Source: Paenibacillus albicereus
GTDB taxonomy: Bacteria; Bacillota; Bacilli; Paenibacillales; Paenibacillaceae
Reading direction: 5' to 3'
DNA: 64,000 bases
NCBI RefSeq assembly: GCF_012676905.1
Contig: NZ_CP051428.1
Coordinates: 2,752,001-2,816,000 of the forward strand
Under the pieces are notes generated by a model. It was not told where the DNA came from and made no database searches. It was given only the letters and a program-made list of their open reading frames with translations. Below are positions 27,711-37,550 of the stretch, piece after piece. Positions within the stretch are counted from its first letter, which is position 1, and each line of letters starts with the position of its first letter. A program made the translations under genes and the position numbers.

Positions 27711-29756
27711 TTATTTGAAGAGCGCGTTCGGGTCGATAATCAGGGCCACTTGCCCGTCTCCCAATATCGTCGCGCCGGATATGGCCGGCGTCTGTCCGAG
27801 ATAGGCTCCCGTCGACTTGAGGACGATGTCGCTCTGGCCGATGAAATCGTCGACGATGACGGCGGCCCACTTGTCTCCCTTGCGGATGACGATGTACTCG
27901 CTCTCTTCCTCGTCGTCCTCGCAAAAATCGGGTGCGCCCAGCACGCGGCTGAGGGAGACGACCGGAATGACCGCGTTGCGATAGGACATCATCCGATTGC
28001 CGTGCACGGTCAGGATCGCCTCCTTCTTCACGATGCCCGTCTCGACGATCGACGTGAGCGGCACCGCGTATTTCTCGGAGCCGAGCTTCACGAGCATCGC
28101 GGTAATGATCGACAGCGTGAGCGGCAGCTGGATGCTGAACTTGGAGCCGGCGCCTTCTTTGCTTTCGACGGAGACGTTGCCGCCGAGGGAAAGAATTTTC
28201 GAGCGCACGACGTCGAGTCCGACGCCCCGCCCCGAAATATCCGATATCTGGTCGGCCGTGCTGAAGCCCGGCGCGAAGATGAGGTTGTTCACCTCGTCGA
28301 CCGTGAGCTTCGCCGCCTCGTCGAGCGAAAGCACTCCATTCTCGACCGCTTTGGCCTTCACCTTGGCGGAATTGATGCCGCGTCCGTCCTCTTCCACTTC
28401 GATGAACACATGGTTGCCGCTATGGTAGGCGCGCAGCCAGATCGTGCCGGTTTCCGGCTTGCCGGCCTGCAGGCGCCCTTCCGTCGTTTCGAGCCCGTGA
28501 TCGAGGGAGTTGCGCAGCAGATGCACGAGCGGGTCGCCGATTTCGTCGATGACCGTACGGTCGAGCTCGGTGTCCGCTCCCGTCACGACCAGCTCGACTT
28601 TTTTGTCGAGCGAGCGGGCAAGATCGCGGATCATCCGCGGGAAACGGTTGAAGACGGTATCGACGGGCACCATCCTCAGCTTGAGGACGATGCTCTGCAG
28701 GTCGCCGCTGATGCGGGATAGATGCTCGACCGTTTCCGTAAGCTCGCCGCGACCGATCTCGGTCGCCAGCTGCTCGAGGCGAGAGCGGTCGATGAGCAGC
28801 TCGCTGAACAGGTTCATCAGCGCGTCCAGCCGCTCGATGTCGACGCGGATCGTGCGGGAAGCGGCTGGCGCTCCTCCTGCCGGCTTGCGGGCTTCGCCGG
28901 TAGAAGCCGCTTCGGCCGGCTTGCCTGGCTGCGCGGTCGGCGCAGCCGCGGAGGAGGCCGGCTTGGCGGCAGGCTCCGGACGGGCCAGGCTCTCGAGCGT
29001 CCCGGCATCCAGCTCCTCGGCGCGAGCGGCCTCGACCTCGGAGATACCGGCTACGGCTTCCTCCAAGCCCTTGGCGTCATGCTCGGTGACGAAGATGACC
29101 GTGAACGAGCGGTCGAACTGCTCCTGCTCGAGCTCGGTGACGGAAGGAATCGCTTTGACGACTTCTCCCTTTTCCTCCAGCAGGTTGAACACCATGTACG
29201 CTCGCGCGGCCTTGAGCACGCAGCTCTCCTCGAGCGAGACGTCGATGCGGAGCGCTTTGAGGCCGCTGTCCATCGACTGCTTCAGCACGGACAGCTGGAA
29301 TTCGTCGATCGCAGCCGCAGGCGCGGCCGGCGCTGCGGCCGCGGCTGTCGCCGCCGTCTGAGACCGGGTCAGATAGCTGCCGTCGACGATCGACTTGAGC
29401 GCGCCGACGATCGTTCCGACGTCGGCCTTGCCCTGGCCCCCTGCCGTTATGTCGCCGACCATGCTTTCGAGCGCGTCCAAGCCTTTGAACAGCACGTCGA
29501 AGATGAACGCATCCATCGCCAGCTTTCCATTGCGGACCAGATCGAGCACATTTTCCATCTCATGGGTGAGCGAGGCGAGATCCTCGAATCCCATCGTCGC
29601 GGACATCCCCTTGAGCGTATGCGCCGAGCGGAAGATGACTTGAACGATGCTGAGATCGTTCGGATCGCCTTCGAGCTTGAGCAAGTTCTCGTTGAGGGCT
29701 TGCAGGTGATCCTGGGATTCATCGATAAACATGGAGAGATAAGCGTTCATATCCAT
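27711..29756 (-). CDS. cheA: Chemotaxis histidine kinase CheA
   Basis: Receptor-controlled kinase that phosphorylates CheY and CheB. With ATG 29756 it has 681 residues: P1 Hpt domain with phospho-His46 in RSAHTLKGMSATMG, P2 (about 160-250), an Ala/Pro linker, P3 dimerisation, P4 kinase with the N box DPLVHLLRNSLDHGLE, DGRGIN and GRGVGLDVVRS, and the P5 CheW-like domain. A GTG four codons earlier sits against the AGGAGG; the ATG gives the MDMNAYL opening known from Bacillus CheA. The spacing (about 13) is a little long. Confidence 0.96.
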   Translation of the reverse strand: MDMNAYLSMFIDESQDHLQALNENLLKLEGDPNDLSIVQVIFRSAHTLKGMSATMGFEDLASLTHEMENVLDLVRNGKLAMDAFIFDVLFKGLDALESMVGDITAGGQGKADVGTIVGALKSIVDGSYLTRSQTAATAAAAAPAAPAAAIDEFQLSVLKQSMDSGLKALRIDVSLEESCVLKAARAYMVFNLLEEKGEVVKAIPSVTELEQEQFDRSFTVIFVTEHDAKGLEEAVAGISEVEAARAEELDAGTLESLARPEPAAKPASSAAAPTAQPGKPAEAASTGEARKPAGGAPAASRTIRVDIERLDALMNLFSELLIDRSRLEQLATEIGRGELTETVEHLSRISGDLQSIVLKLRMVPVDTVFNRFPRMIRDLARSLDKKVELVVTGADTELDRTVIDEIGDPLVHLLRNSLDHGLETTEGRLQAGKPETGTIWLRAYHSGNHVFIEVEEDGRGINSAKVKAKAVENGVLSLDEAAKLTVDEVNNLIFAPGFSTADQISDISGRGVGLDVVRSKILSLGGNVSVESKEGAGSKFSIQLPLTLSIITAMLVKLGSEKYAVPLTSIVETGIVKKEAILTVHGNRMMSYRNAVIPVVSLSRVLGAPDFCEDDEEESEYIVIRKGDKWAAVIVDDFIGQSDIVLKSTGAYLGQTPAISGATILGDGQVALIIDPNALFK

Positions 29757-29792
29757 AATCGGGTCCACACCTCCTGTAAGTTGACGGTTCGG

Positions 29793-31115
29793 TTAGCCGA
29801 GGCAGCGGACGGCAAGCTCCTTGGCGATCGACGCGAGCGGCAGCACCGTGTCGCAGCTTCCGTTTTCGACGCAGCTGCGGGGCATGCCGTACACGACGCA
29901 GCTTTCCTCGGATTCGGCGATCGTGCTGACGGCTCCGCTATCCTTCAGCTCCAGCATGCCTTTGGCTCCATCGCTACCCATGCCGGTCAGGATGACGCCA
30001 TGGCGCTTCAGCGCGCCATGCGGAACGAGGGAGCGATACAGCACGTCGACCGAAGGCCGGTGCCCGCTTACCGGCTCGTCCTGGGACAGCCGGATGACGA
30101 ATCCCTGCTCGTCCCGGTCGAGGCGCATATGATTGCCGCCCGGCGCAAGGTACACATGGCCGGCCCGCACCGGCTGGCCGTCGACGGCCTCGTGGACCGC
30201 AAGCGGACCGGCTGCGTCCAGCCGCTTCGCCAGGGAGGCCGTAAAGCGCGGCGGCATATGCTGCACGATCAGCACCGGCGCCGGCAGATCCTCGGGCAAT
30301 CCCGCGATCAGCTGCTGCAGCGCGCGCGGTCCGCCCGTCGACGTGCCCACGGCGATGAGATGCTTGAAGGCGCGGCTGCCGGCCTCCGCTCCCTTCGGAG
30401 CGGCGGGCGGCTTCGGCGGCCGGGACGGGGCGAGGCCTCGGGCCGGGCGCCCGGCCGCCGCTTCCGACTGCGGCGGTACGGCTTCCCGTCCGGCCGGCTT
30501 GTCCAGCTTGGGCGCCGCGCGCTTCGGAGCCGGTGCCGAAGGCGCGCCGGGCGCCGTGCCGCTCCGCTTGGCCGGAGCTTTCGCCCGCTCTGCCTCTCTT
30601 GCTCCCCGGTCGGCCGCCGGAGCGGCGGGCTTTTCCGGCTGAGGCGGCACGGCGGCTTTCGCCTGCGCTGCCGCCAGCTCCGCCTCTTTTTGCTGCCGCC
30701 TGATTCGCTCGCGGATCAGGACGGCCGTATGCAGCTTCTCCCGAAGCAGCCGGCCGATCGTGCTGATCTCGCCCGGAGGGGAGCTGGCCGCCGGCTTGCG
30801 GATGAAGTCGAACGCGCCTTGCTGGAGCGCGGCGATCGTCAGCGAGGCGTGCTCCTCGCTCATTCCCGAAAACATGATGACCGGCAGCGGATTCGAGGCC
30901 ATGATCGCCTCCAGCGCATCGATTCCGTTCATTTCGGGCATTTCCAAGTCCAGCGTCATGGCATCCGGGTTGAGCCGGGAGGCCGCCTCGACCGCTTCGA
31001 TGCCGTTGCGGGCCATGCCCGCCACCTCGAAGGCCGGGTCCTCCTCGATCAGATCCTTGATGACGGCTCTCATGAAGGCCGAATCGTCTACGACGAGCAC
31101 TCGATAGGGGGACAT
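29793..31115 (-). CDS. cheB: Protein-glutamate methylesterase/glutamine deamidase CheB
   Basis: Response-regulator enzyme that removes methyl groups from chemoreceptors. From ATG 31115 (AAGGAG ten bases upstream) it has 440 residues, longer than the usual 340-360. The receiver domain (1-120) has DDS at 10-12 and phosphoacceptor Asp56 in TLDLEMPEMNG. A Pro/Ala/Arg/Lys-rich linker of about 110 residues follows. The C-terminal esterase has the Ser in VGTSTGGPRAL, His in IVQHMPPRFT and Asp in GMGSDGAKG. An upstream in-frame extension is Arg-rich and overlaps flhG; it is not coding. Confidence 0.95.
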   Translation of the reverse strand: MSPYRVLVVDDSAFMRAVIKDLIEEDPAFEVAGMARNGIEAVEAASRLNPDAMTLDLEMPEMNGIDALEAIMASNPLPVIMFSGMSEEHASLTIAALQQGAFDFIRKPAASSPPGEISTIGRLLREKLHTAVLIRERIRRQQKEAELAAAQAKAAVPPQPEKPAAPAADRGAREAERAKAPAKRSGTAPGAPSAPAPKRAAPKLDKPAGREAVPPQSEAAAGRPARGLAPSRPPKPPAAPKGAEAGSRAFKHLIAVGTSTGGPRALQQLIAGLPEDLPAPVLIVQHMPPRFTASLAKRLDAAGPLAVHEAVDGQPVRAGHVYLAPGGNHMRLDRDEQGFVIRLSQDEPVSGHRPSVDVLYRSLVPHGALKRHGVILTGMGSDGAKGMLELKDSGAVSTIAESEESCVVYGMPRSCVENGSCDTVLPLASIAKELAVRCLG

Positions 31116-31140
31116 CTGCCGATCTCTCCTTGTCTTGAAG

Positions 31141-32025
31141 TCAAAGGTTGCGTTTGCGATTGAACCATTGATGAAAGAAGCCTTTGACTGTGCGGGAGGC
31201 ATCCCCGGCAGGGAGCTCCAGATAGCTTCTGGCCGCCGCCAGCACGTCGCGCGACGCCTTGCAGTCCGGATAAGCCAGCGTGAATGGCGTCTGCCGCCGG
31301 ACCGCCTTGCCGACATGAGGATCGTCGGCTACGCTTCCTCCGAAAGGAAGGCCGATGCCGAGAAACCTCCGCGCGGCAAGATCCATCTTCTCCGCGGTGT
31401 CGCGTCCCTCCCGTTCATCCGCTGCCCGGTTCACGAGCAGCCGGAAGCTGGCGTCCGGGCGGCTGTGCGTCACCATCTTGACGAGCGCATAAGCATCGGT
31501 GATGGAAGTGGGCTCCGGAGTCGTCACGATGATGCTCTCGTGGGAAGCGCCGATGAACCGCTCCGCTTCCTTGCTCAGGCCCGCTCCGGTATCGAACAGG
31601 ATGAAATCGTAGTCCGCCTGCAGCCGCTCGATCTCCCGATCGGCCTGCTGCAGCTGCTCCTCGCTCAGATGGAGCAGCTCGCGGAATCCGGAGCCGCCTG
31701 CGATGAAGTGAAGTCCGCCCGGACCGAGCTGGACGATGTCGCGGATCGGCCTCTCGCCGCGGAACAGATGATACAGCGAATACGGAGCCGATACGCCCAT
31801 CAGCACGTCGAGATTGGCCATGCCGATGTCGGCGTCGAAGAGCAGCACCTTGCGGCCGAGCTTCTGCAGCGACAGCGCGAAGTTCAGGCTGAAATTGGAC
31901 TTGCCGACCCCGCCTTTGCCGCTTGCTACCGTCACGATGCGCGTCGCTCTTGACGGCTCTGCCGCTTCCGAGGCCGCATGGCGGCGGCGGATGAGGTCGC
32001 GAAGCGCCTGCGCCTGGTCAGCCAT
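31141..32025 (-). CDS. flhG: MinD-like ATPase FlhG (YlxH)
   Basis: Controls number and placement of flagella and stimulates the FlhF GTPase. 294 residues: the N-terminal activating motif DQAQALRDLI (3-12) fits the DQAxxLR element that acts on FlhF; the deviant Walker A KGGVGKS is at 37-43, followed by LLFDADIGMANLDVLMG and a DTGAGLS switch. A C-terminal amphipathic end (FHQWFNRKRNL) could bind the membrane. Its start overlaps flhF by 8 bases. Confidence 0.95.
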   Translation of the reverse strand: MADQAQALRDLIRRRHAASEAAEPSRATRIVTVASGKGGVGKSNFSLNFALSLQKLGRKVLLFDADIGMANLDVLMGVSAPYSLYHLFRGERPIRDIVQLGPGGLHFIAGGSGFRELLHLSEEQLQQADREIERLQADYDFILFDTGAGLSKEAERFIGASHESIIVTTPEPTSITDAYALVKMVTHSRPDASFRLLVNRAADEREGRDTAEKMDLAARRFLGIGLPFGGSVADDPHVGKAVRRQTPFTLAYPDCKASRDVLAAARSYLELPAGDASRTVKGFFHQWFNRKRNL

Positions 32026-33283
32026 CCGCGCCGTCTCCGATCAGCAGGGCGGCATAGCGCCGACTGCTGAAGCGCTCCAGATCGTCCGGCACGGTCTGGC
32101 CGGAGGCGACATAGAGCGGCTGGAGGTTATGCGACAGCGCCAGATTGAGCAGCGCGCCGTAGACGCGGGTCTCGTCGAGCTTCGTGAAGATCGCCTTGGT
32201 CACGCCATGCTCGAGGAACGGCAGCGCGACCGCCTTCATGTCCGATGTCCTCGCCGTCAGGCTGAGCACGAGGCAGGTCTCGCTCGCTCCCCCTGTCCGC
32301 AGCATGCTGCTCACTTCGTTGATCTGCAGCTCGCTGCGGTAGTTGCGTCCGGCCGTGTCCATCAGGATGAGATCCTTGTCGGCCAGCTGCTGGTAGGCCC
32401 GGGCCGCTTCGGCCGGAGAAAAGACGACCTCGAGCGGAATTCCGAGGATGTCGGCGTAGGTGCGGAGCTGATCGACCGCCGCGATGCGGTACGTATCGGC
32501 CGTAATGAGGCCGACCGAGCGCTGCCGCTGCAGCGTCTCGCAGGCGGCCAGCTTGGCGATCGTCGTCGTCTTGCCGACGCCGGTCGGCCCGACGAAATGA
32601 ATCGTCCTCGCCTCGTCGAGAATGCCGCCCCCAGACTCGAAAGGCGACAACCACCGTTCGATCGCGCCTCGGGCCGCTTCCCGCACTGCTTCGGGCTGCT
32701 GGGAAAAGGAATCGAAATCCGGCTCGGCCTGAAGTTCCTGAAGAAGCTTGTCACGCCACTCGGCGGCGACTTCCTGCCGCTCCAGCCGCTCCATGAGCTG
32801 GCGGATCGGCCCGCTGCGTCCGTCCGTCTCCTGCTGAAGCCCAAGCTGGCGAATCCAGCTCATGAGGCCGCGCATCTCCTGCAGCAGCTCGTCATTCAAC
32901 GCTTCGGACGCTGGCGCGGAAGCCGCTGCCGGCGGGCGGACCGGAGGCTTTGCCGCAAGCGGCGGAATCGGAGCCTCCTGCGGCGTGAGCTCTGCACGCG
33001 GCTTGCCTGCAGCCGCAGCCAGGTTCGTTTCCCGCGGCGCATCCTCCGCCTGCGCTTCCGCCGCCGGCCTTGCCGGAACAGGCTTGGCAGCGGCTGCCGC
33101 TCCTCCGCTGGATCGGCCATCCAGCGCTGCGATGACTTCCATGCGGCGTTTGCCGAACAGGCCGAGAATGCCGCCGGTCTTGATCTCCTTCGTGCTGAGG
33201 ATGACCGCATCGTGGCCGAGATCGCCGCGGATGAGCGGCAGCGCTTCCGGCAGGGAGGCGACGACATATCGCTTCACCTTCAT
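32018..33283 (-). CDS. flhF: SRP-family GTPase FlhF
   Basis: Signal-recognition-like GTPase that positions flagellar assembly. 421 residues: basic N-terminal B domain (MKVKRYVVASLPEALPLIRG), a Pro/Ala linker, an N domain (about 130-220) and the NG GTPase with P-loop GPTGVGKTT at 232-240, LITADTYRIAAVDQL, DTAGRNYRS and TKLDETRVYGALL. The ATG overlaps the flhA stop (ATGA), and flhG follows, as in Bacillus. Confidence 0.96.
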   Translation of the reverse strand: MKVKRYVVASLPEALPLIRGDLGHDAVILSTKEIKTGGILGLFGKRRMEVIAALDGRSSGGAAAAAKPVPARPAAEAQAEDAPRETNLAAAAGKPRAELTPQEAPIPPLAAKPPVRPPAAASAPASEALNDELLQEMRGLMSWIRQLGLQQETDGRSGPIRQLMERLERQEVAAEWRDKLLQELQAEPDFDSFSQQPEAVREAARGAIERWLSPFESGGGILDEARTIHFVGPTGVGKTTTIAKLAACETLQRQRSVGLITADTYRIAAVDQLRTYADILGIPLEVVFSPAEAARAYQQLADKDLILMDTAGRNYRSELQINEVSSMLRTGGASETCLVLSLTARTSDMKAVALPFLEHGVTKAIFTKLDETRVYGALLNLALSHNLQPLYVASGQTVPDDLERFSSRRYAALLIGDGADG

Positions 33284-35313
33284 AGGCTCACCGTCCCTAC
33301 GCTCTGGACTTCAACCGACGGCTCGAGCTCGCTGTAGGACAGCACCGGCACGTCGCCCATGACCCGCTCGATCATCTGCCGCAAATACATGCGGATGGTA
33401 GGCGATGCAAGCACGACCGGCTGATGCCCGGACTGGATCTGGCGGGACACCTGCTCGCTGATGCGGCTGCAGATCTGCTGGGAAGCGACCGGGTCCATCG
33501 CGAGGTAGCTGCCTTGCTCCGTCTGCTGCACCGATTCGGCGATGCGCTTCTCGAGCGCCGGACTGACGGTGATGACCTTCATCGACCCTCCGCCGGAGCT
33601 GAACTGCTGGGTAATCTGGCGCGACAGCGCCTGTCTCGCGTACTCGGTGAGGATGTCGGGATCTTTGGTGTAGAGGCCGTGGTCGGCCAACGTTTCGAAG
33701 ATCGTCACCAGATCGCGGATCGAAATTTTTTCTTTCAACAGCTTGGCCAGCACCTTCTGCACGTCTCCGACCGTCATGATCGACGGAATCAGCTCGTCGA
33801 CGAGCGCCGGATACGCCTCGCGCACGTTGTCGACGAGCGCCTTGGCCTCTTGGCGGCCGAGCAGCTCGTGCGCATGGCGCTTGATGATCTCGGTCAGATG
33901 CGTGGCGACGACCGACGGCGGGTCGACGACCGTGTAGCCGGACATCTCCGCGCGCTCCTTCGTCGCTTCGTCGATCCACAGCGCCGGAAGTCCGAACGCC
34001 GGCTCCGTCGTCTCGATGCCGATGATCGACTCGTCCTCGAAGCCCGGGCTCATCGCCAGGTAGTGGTTCAGCAGCAGATCGCCGCGCGCCACCTGATTGC
34101 CCTTGAGCTTGATGACGTACTCGTTCGGGCGCAGCTGGATGTTGTCGCGGATGCGGATGACGGGCACGACGAGACCGAGCTCGAGCGCGCATTGCCTGCG
34201 GATCATGATGATCCGGTCCAGCAGGTCGCCGCCTTGCTGCGTGTCGGCGAGCGGGATGAGTCCGTAGCCGAACTCGAATTCGATCGGATCGACCTGCAGC
34301 AGGCTGACGACGCTTTCCGGACTTCGGACCTCCTCGATCTGCTGCTCCTCGACGAGCTGCTCCTGCTCCTGCAGCTGCTTGCTCTGCGCCCCCTGCATCT
34401 TCCAGCCGAGGAAGGCGATCAGGATGGCGATCGGGAACGTGCGGACGATGCCGATCGGCGTGAACAGCCCGAGCAGCGCGACCGTGCCTGCCACGACATA
34501 AAGCAGCTGCGGGTAGCGCATCATCTGCGAGCTGAGATCATGGGCCAGGTTGCCCTCGGATGCCGCTCTCGTCACGATCAGGCCGGCTGCCGTGGAGATG
34601 AGCAGCGCCGGAATCTGGCTGACGAGACCGTCGCCGATCGTCAGGATCGAATAGGTCTGAAGCGCTTCGCCGAAGCCCATTCCCTTGACGGTCATGCCGA
34701 TGATGAAGCCGCCGAGCAGGTTGATGATGAGGATGATGATGGAGGCGATCGCATCGCCCTTGACGAATTTGCTCGCGCCGTCCATCGATCCGTAGAAGTC
34801 CGCCTCGCGCTCGATCTTGGAGCGGCGCGTCCGCGCCTGCTGCTCGTTGATGAGCCCGGCGTTCAGGTCGGCATCGATGCTCATCTGCTTGCCGGGCATC
34901 GCATCGAGGGTGAACCTCGCGGCGACCTCGGCGACGCGTTCGGAGCCTTTGGTGATGACGATGAACTGGACGACGACGAGGATGAGGAAGACGACGAAGC
35001 CGATGGCGACCTGGCCGCCGGCGACCCAGTTCCCGAAGGTCATGACCACTTCGCCCGCATGGGCATGCACGAGAATGTTGCGCGTGGTCGATACGTTCAG
35101 GGCAAGCCTGAACAGCGTCGTAATCAGCAGCAGCGCGGGGAAGATCGAGAAGTCCAGCGCCTCTTTCGTGTTCATCGCTATTAAGAGAATGATGAGCGCG
35201 ACCGATATGTTGATTACGAGCAGGACGTCCATCAGGAAAGTAGGCACAGGGATGACCATCATCATGACGATGCCGATAACCCCCACCAAGACTGCCAGGT
35301 CCCTCAGTTTCAT
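33280..35313 (-). CDS. flhA: Flagellar export protein FlhA
   Basis: Central export-gate component of the flagellar type III system. From ATG 35313 (GGAGG eight bases upstream) it has 677 residues: about eight membrane helices in the first half, including the conserved FHIPEP-type cytoplasmic loop with RFTLDAMPGKQMSIDADLNA, then the large cytoplasmic domain that docks chaperone-substrate complexes. Eight further upstream codons overlap flhB's end and are excluded. It lies between flhB and flhF. Confidence 0.97.
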   Translation of the reverse strand: MKLRDLAVLVGVIGIVMMMVIPVPTFLMDVLLVINISVALIILLIAMNTKEALDFSIFPALLLITTLFRLALNVSTTRNILVHAHAGEVVMTFGNWVAGGQVAIGFVVFLILVVVQFIVITKGSERVAEVAARFTLDAMPGKQMSIDADLNAGLINEQQARTRRSKIEREADFYGSMDGASKFVKGDAIASIIILIINLLGGFIIGMTVKGMGFGEALQTYSILTIGDGLVSQIPALLISTAAGLIVTRAASEGNLAHDLSSQMMRYPQLLYVVAGTVALLGLFTPIGIVRTFPIAILIAFLGWKMQGAQSKQLQEQEQLVEEQQIEEVRSPESVVSLLQVDPIEFEFGYGLIPLADTQQGGDLLDRIIMIRRQCALELGLVVPVIRIRDNIQLRPNEYVIKLKGNQVARGDLLLNHYLAMSPGFEDESIIGIETTEPAFGLPALWIDEATKERAEMSGYTVVDPPSVVATHLTEIIKRHAHELLGRQEAKALVDNVREAYPALVDELIPSIMTVGDVQKVLAKLLKEKISIRDLVTIFETLADHGLYTKDPDILTEYARQALSRQITQQFSSGGGSMKVITVSPALEKRIAESVQQTEQGSYLAMDPVASQQICSRISEQVSRQIQSGHQPVVLASPTIRMYLRQMIERVMGDVPVLSYSELEPSVEVQSVGTVSL

Positions 35314-35338
35314 GACGAATGCCTCCGGTTCACTCAAG

Positions 35339-36439
35339 TTAAGATGATTTGCTGCGGCCCTTCAGCTTGTACACGTAGGCCAATACTTCCGCGACCGCTT
35401 GGAACAAGTCCGCGGGAATCGTATCCCCGATCTCGGCCCGATCGTACAACGCTCTTGCCAGCGGCCGGTTTTCCATGGTCATGACCCCGTTCTCCTTGGC
35501 GATTTCCTTGATCCTCAGAGCGACGTAGTCCATTCCCTTCGCCAGTATGACCGGAGCCTCCATCTTCCCGCCCTCGTACTTGATCGCGATCGCGAAGTGC
35601 GTCGGGTTGGTGATGACGACATCGGCTTTCGGCACCTCCTGCATCATCCGCTGCAGCGCCATCCGGCGCTGGCGCTCCTTGATCTTGCCTTTGATGAGCG
35701 GGTTGCCTTCCGTCTTGACGTATTCGTCCTTGACGTCCTGCTTGGACATGCGCAGGCTTTTCTCGTGCTCGTAGCGCTGATAGAAGTAGTCCAGCACCGC
35801 GATGACGATCAGCAGAGCGCCGAACTGCAGGCCGAGCTTGAGCACGAGCCCGGCGGTAAAGGAAAAGATCTGCTCCACCGGCACATGGGCGAGCAGCAGG
35901 ATCCGGTCCCATTCTCCCCAGATCGCCGAGAAGACGAGAACGCCGACGACCGTAAGCTTGAGGATGCTCTTGAGGAACTCGACCAAGGATCGGGCGGAAA
36001 AGATGTTCTTGAACCCCTTGATCGGATCGAGCTTCTTGAAGTCCGGCTTGAGCGGCTCTCCGGTGAACAGGAAGCCGATCTGAACGTAGTTCACGACCAG
36101 GCCCGCAAGGAACACGAGCCCCAGGATCGGCGCGATCAGGATGAGGATCTGAATCATGATGTCGTAAAACAACGACATCGTGTTCGCCTCGGTCAGCGGC
36201 ATGTAGAGCCAGTCGTTGAACAGACTCCCGAACAGCCGGTACATCCTTTCCTTGTAGAAGCCGCCAAGCATGTAGAAGCTTCCGAAGACGAACAGGATGA
36301 TGAACGCTCCGCCAAGCTCCTGCGTACGGGCTACCTGTCCCTTGTCCCGAGCCTCCTGCTTCTTTTTCGGCGTGGCGTCTTCGGTCTTTTCTCCGTTGAA
36401 CAGCTGGAGGTCGACCTGAAAGCGCAGCCTGCGGTCCAT
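35339..36439 (-). CDS. flhB: Flagellar export switch protein FlhB
   Basis: Substrate-specificity switch of the export apparatus. From ATG 36439, six bases after AAAGGAGG, it has 366 residues, opening MDRRLRFQVDLQLFNGEKTE. Four membrane helices span about 40-230, and the cytoplasmic part carries the self-cleavage site Asn278-Pro279-Thr280-His281. The open frame continues upstream through fliR, but that segment is a shadow of fliR in another phase. Typical place between fliR and flhA. Confidence 0.96.
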   Translation of the reverse strand: MDRRLRFQVDLQLFNGEKTEDATPKKKQEARDKGQVARTQELGGAFIILFVFGSFYMLGGFYKERMYRLFGSLFNDWLYMPLTEANTMSLFYDIMIQILILIAPILGLVFLAGLVVNYVQIGFLFTGEPLKPDFKKLDPIKGFKNIFSARSLVEFLKSILKLTVVGVLVFSAIWGEWDRILLLAHVPVEQIFSFTAGLVLKLGLQFGALLIVIAVLDYFYQRYEHEKSLRMSKQDVKDEYVKTEGNPLIKGKIKERQRRMALQRMMQEVPKADVVITNPTHFAIAIKYEGGKMEAPVILAKGMDYVALRIKEIAKENGVMTMENRPLARALYDRAEIGDTIPADLFQAVAEVLAYVYKLKGRSKSS

Positions 36440-36459
36440 AGGCTCCCTCCTTTCGCCGA

Positions 36460-37251
36460 TCACGGCGGCGCTCCGCCTTGTATCTCTCCGAACAGCTCGC
36501 CGATAAAATCGAACACGACGGAGAAAATGTGGCCGAACAGCACGCCCAGCGAAGGCATGAGCAGCACGAGAAGCAGCACGCCGAGCAGGATCTTGAGCGG
36601 CGCTCCGATGACGAATACGTTGTACTGCGGAGCCGTCTTGGCCAGAAATCCGAGTCCAACGTCGGTCAAGAACATCGCGACGATGATCGGCGCCGATATC
36701 TGCAGGGCGAGCAGGAAGGACTGGGAGAAGCCCCGGATCAGGAACTCGCTGATCGTTCCGTCTGCGATCGCCGCGTACAGGTGCAAGTCGAGCGGCATCC
36801 AGCGATAGCTGTTCATGAGCGCTTGGAGCATGTACAGATGGCCGTTCATCGTCAGGAACAGAAGCAGCAGCACCATGTACTTGAAATTGCCTGTAATCGG
36901 AGCCGATACGCCGGTCAGCGGATCGACGACGTTCGCCATCGCGAATCCGACCTGCAAGTCGATGAACGCTCCCGCCGTCTGGACGAGCGTGAAGAACAGG
37001 TAGACGATGAAGCCGAGCAGCAGTCCGACAAGGATCTCCTGCAGGACGGTCAGCACGTAGACGGCGTTCGGCACGACTTCCTGTCCGGTGCCGTAGGTCA
37101 GGAACACCAGGTAAGAGACGAACAAGCCGAGCCCGATCTTGATTCTCGCCGGTACCGTGCGGGAGGCGAACACAGGCGCGACGACAAAAAAAGAAGTGAT
37201 TCGACAAAAAATCAGCAGAAAGACAGGGAATCCTTTCAGGAATACGTCCAT
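36460..37251 (-). CDS. fliR: Flagellar export protein FliR
   Basis: Polytopic membrane protein of the export gate. 263 residues with several hydrophobic helices and typical segments FPVFLLIFCRITSFFVVAPV near the start and GFIVYLFFTLVQTAGAFIDL in the middle. It lies seven bases after fliQ; flhB starts 20 bases downstream. Confidence 0.95.
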   Translation of the reverse strand: MDVFLKGFPVFLLIFCRITSFFVVAPVFASRTVPARIKIGLGLFVSYLVFLTYGTGQEVVPNAVYVLTVLQEILVGLLLGFIVYLFFTLVQTAGAFIDLQVGFAMANVVDPLTGVSAPITGNFKYMVLLLLFLTMNGHLYMLQALMNSYRWMPLDLHLYAAIADGTISEFLIRGFSQSFLLALQISAPIIVAMFLTDVGLGFLAKTAPQYNVFVIGAPLKILLGVLLLVLLMPSLGVLFGHIFSVVFDFIGELFGEIQGGAPP

Positions 37252-37258
37252 CTCTCGC

Positions 37259-37528
37259 CTACCCGACGTATTGATGCAGGTTGTTCAGCAAGTTGTACGT
37301 GAAATCAACCAGCGTGCTGAGAATCCAAGGTCCGAACAGGAGCAGCGCCGCGAACACCGCCACGATCTTGGGCACGAAGGCGAGCGTCTGCTCCTGGATT
37401 TGCGTCGTCGCCTGGAAGATGCTGATGACGAGACCGACCACGAGGCCGAGAATGAGCATCGGCGCGCTGGCCTTCAGGACGACGAGAACGGCTTGCCCGG
37501 CCAAGCCGATGATAAAGTCTGAATTCAT
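37259..37528 (-). CDS. fliQ: Flagellar export protein FliQ
   Basis: Small two-helix membrane protein of the export gate; 89 residues with VLVVLKASAPMLILGLVVGL, an ISIFQATTQIQEQTLAFVPK loop and a second helix. Position between fliP and fliR and the QATTQIQEQTL motif make it certain. Confidence 0.96.
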   Translation of the reverse strand: MNSDFIIGLAGQAVLVVLKASAPMLILGLVVGLVISIFQATTQIQEQTLAFVPKIVAVFAALLLFGPWILSTLVDFTYNLLNNLHQYVG

Positions 37529-37550
37529 GCCTTATTCCCTCCTGCTGATC

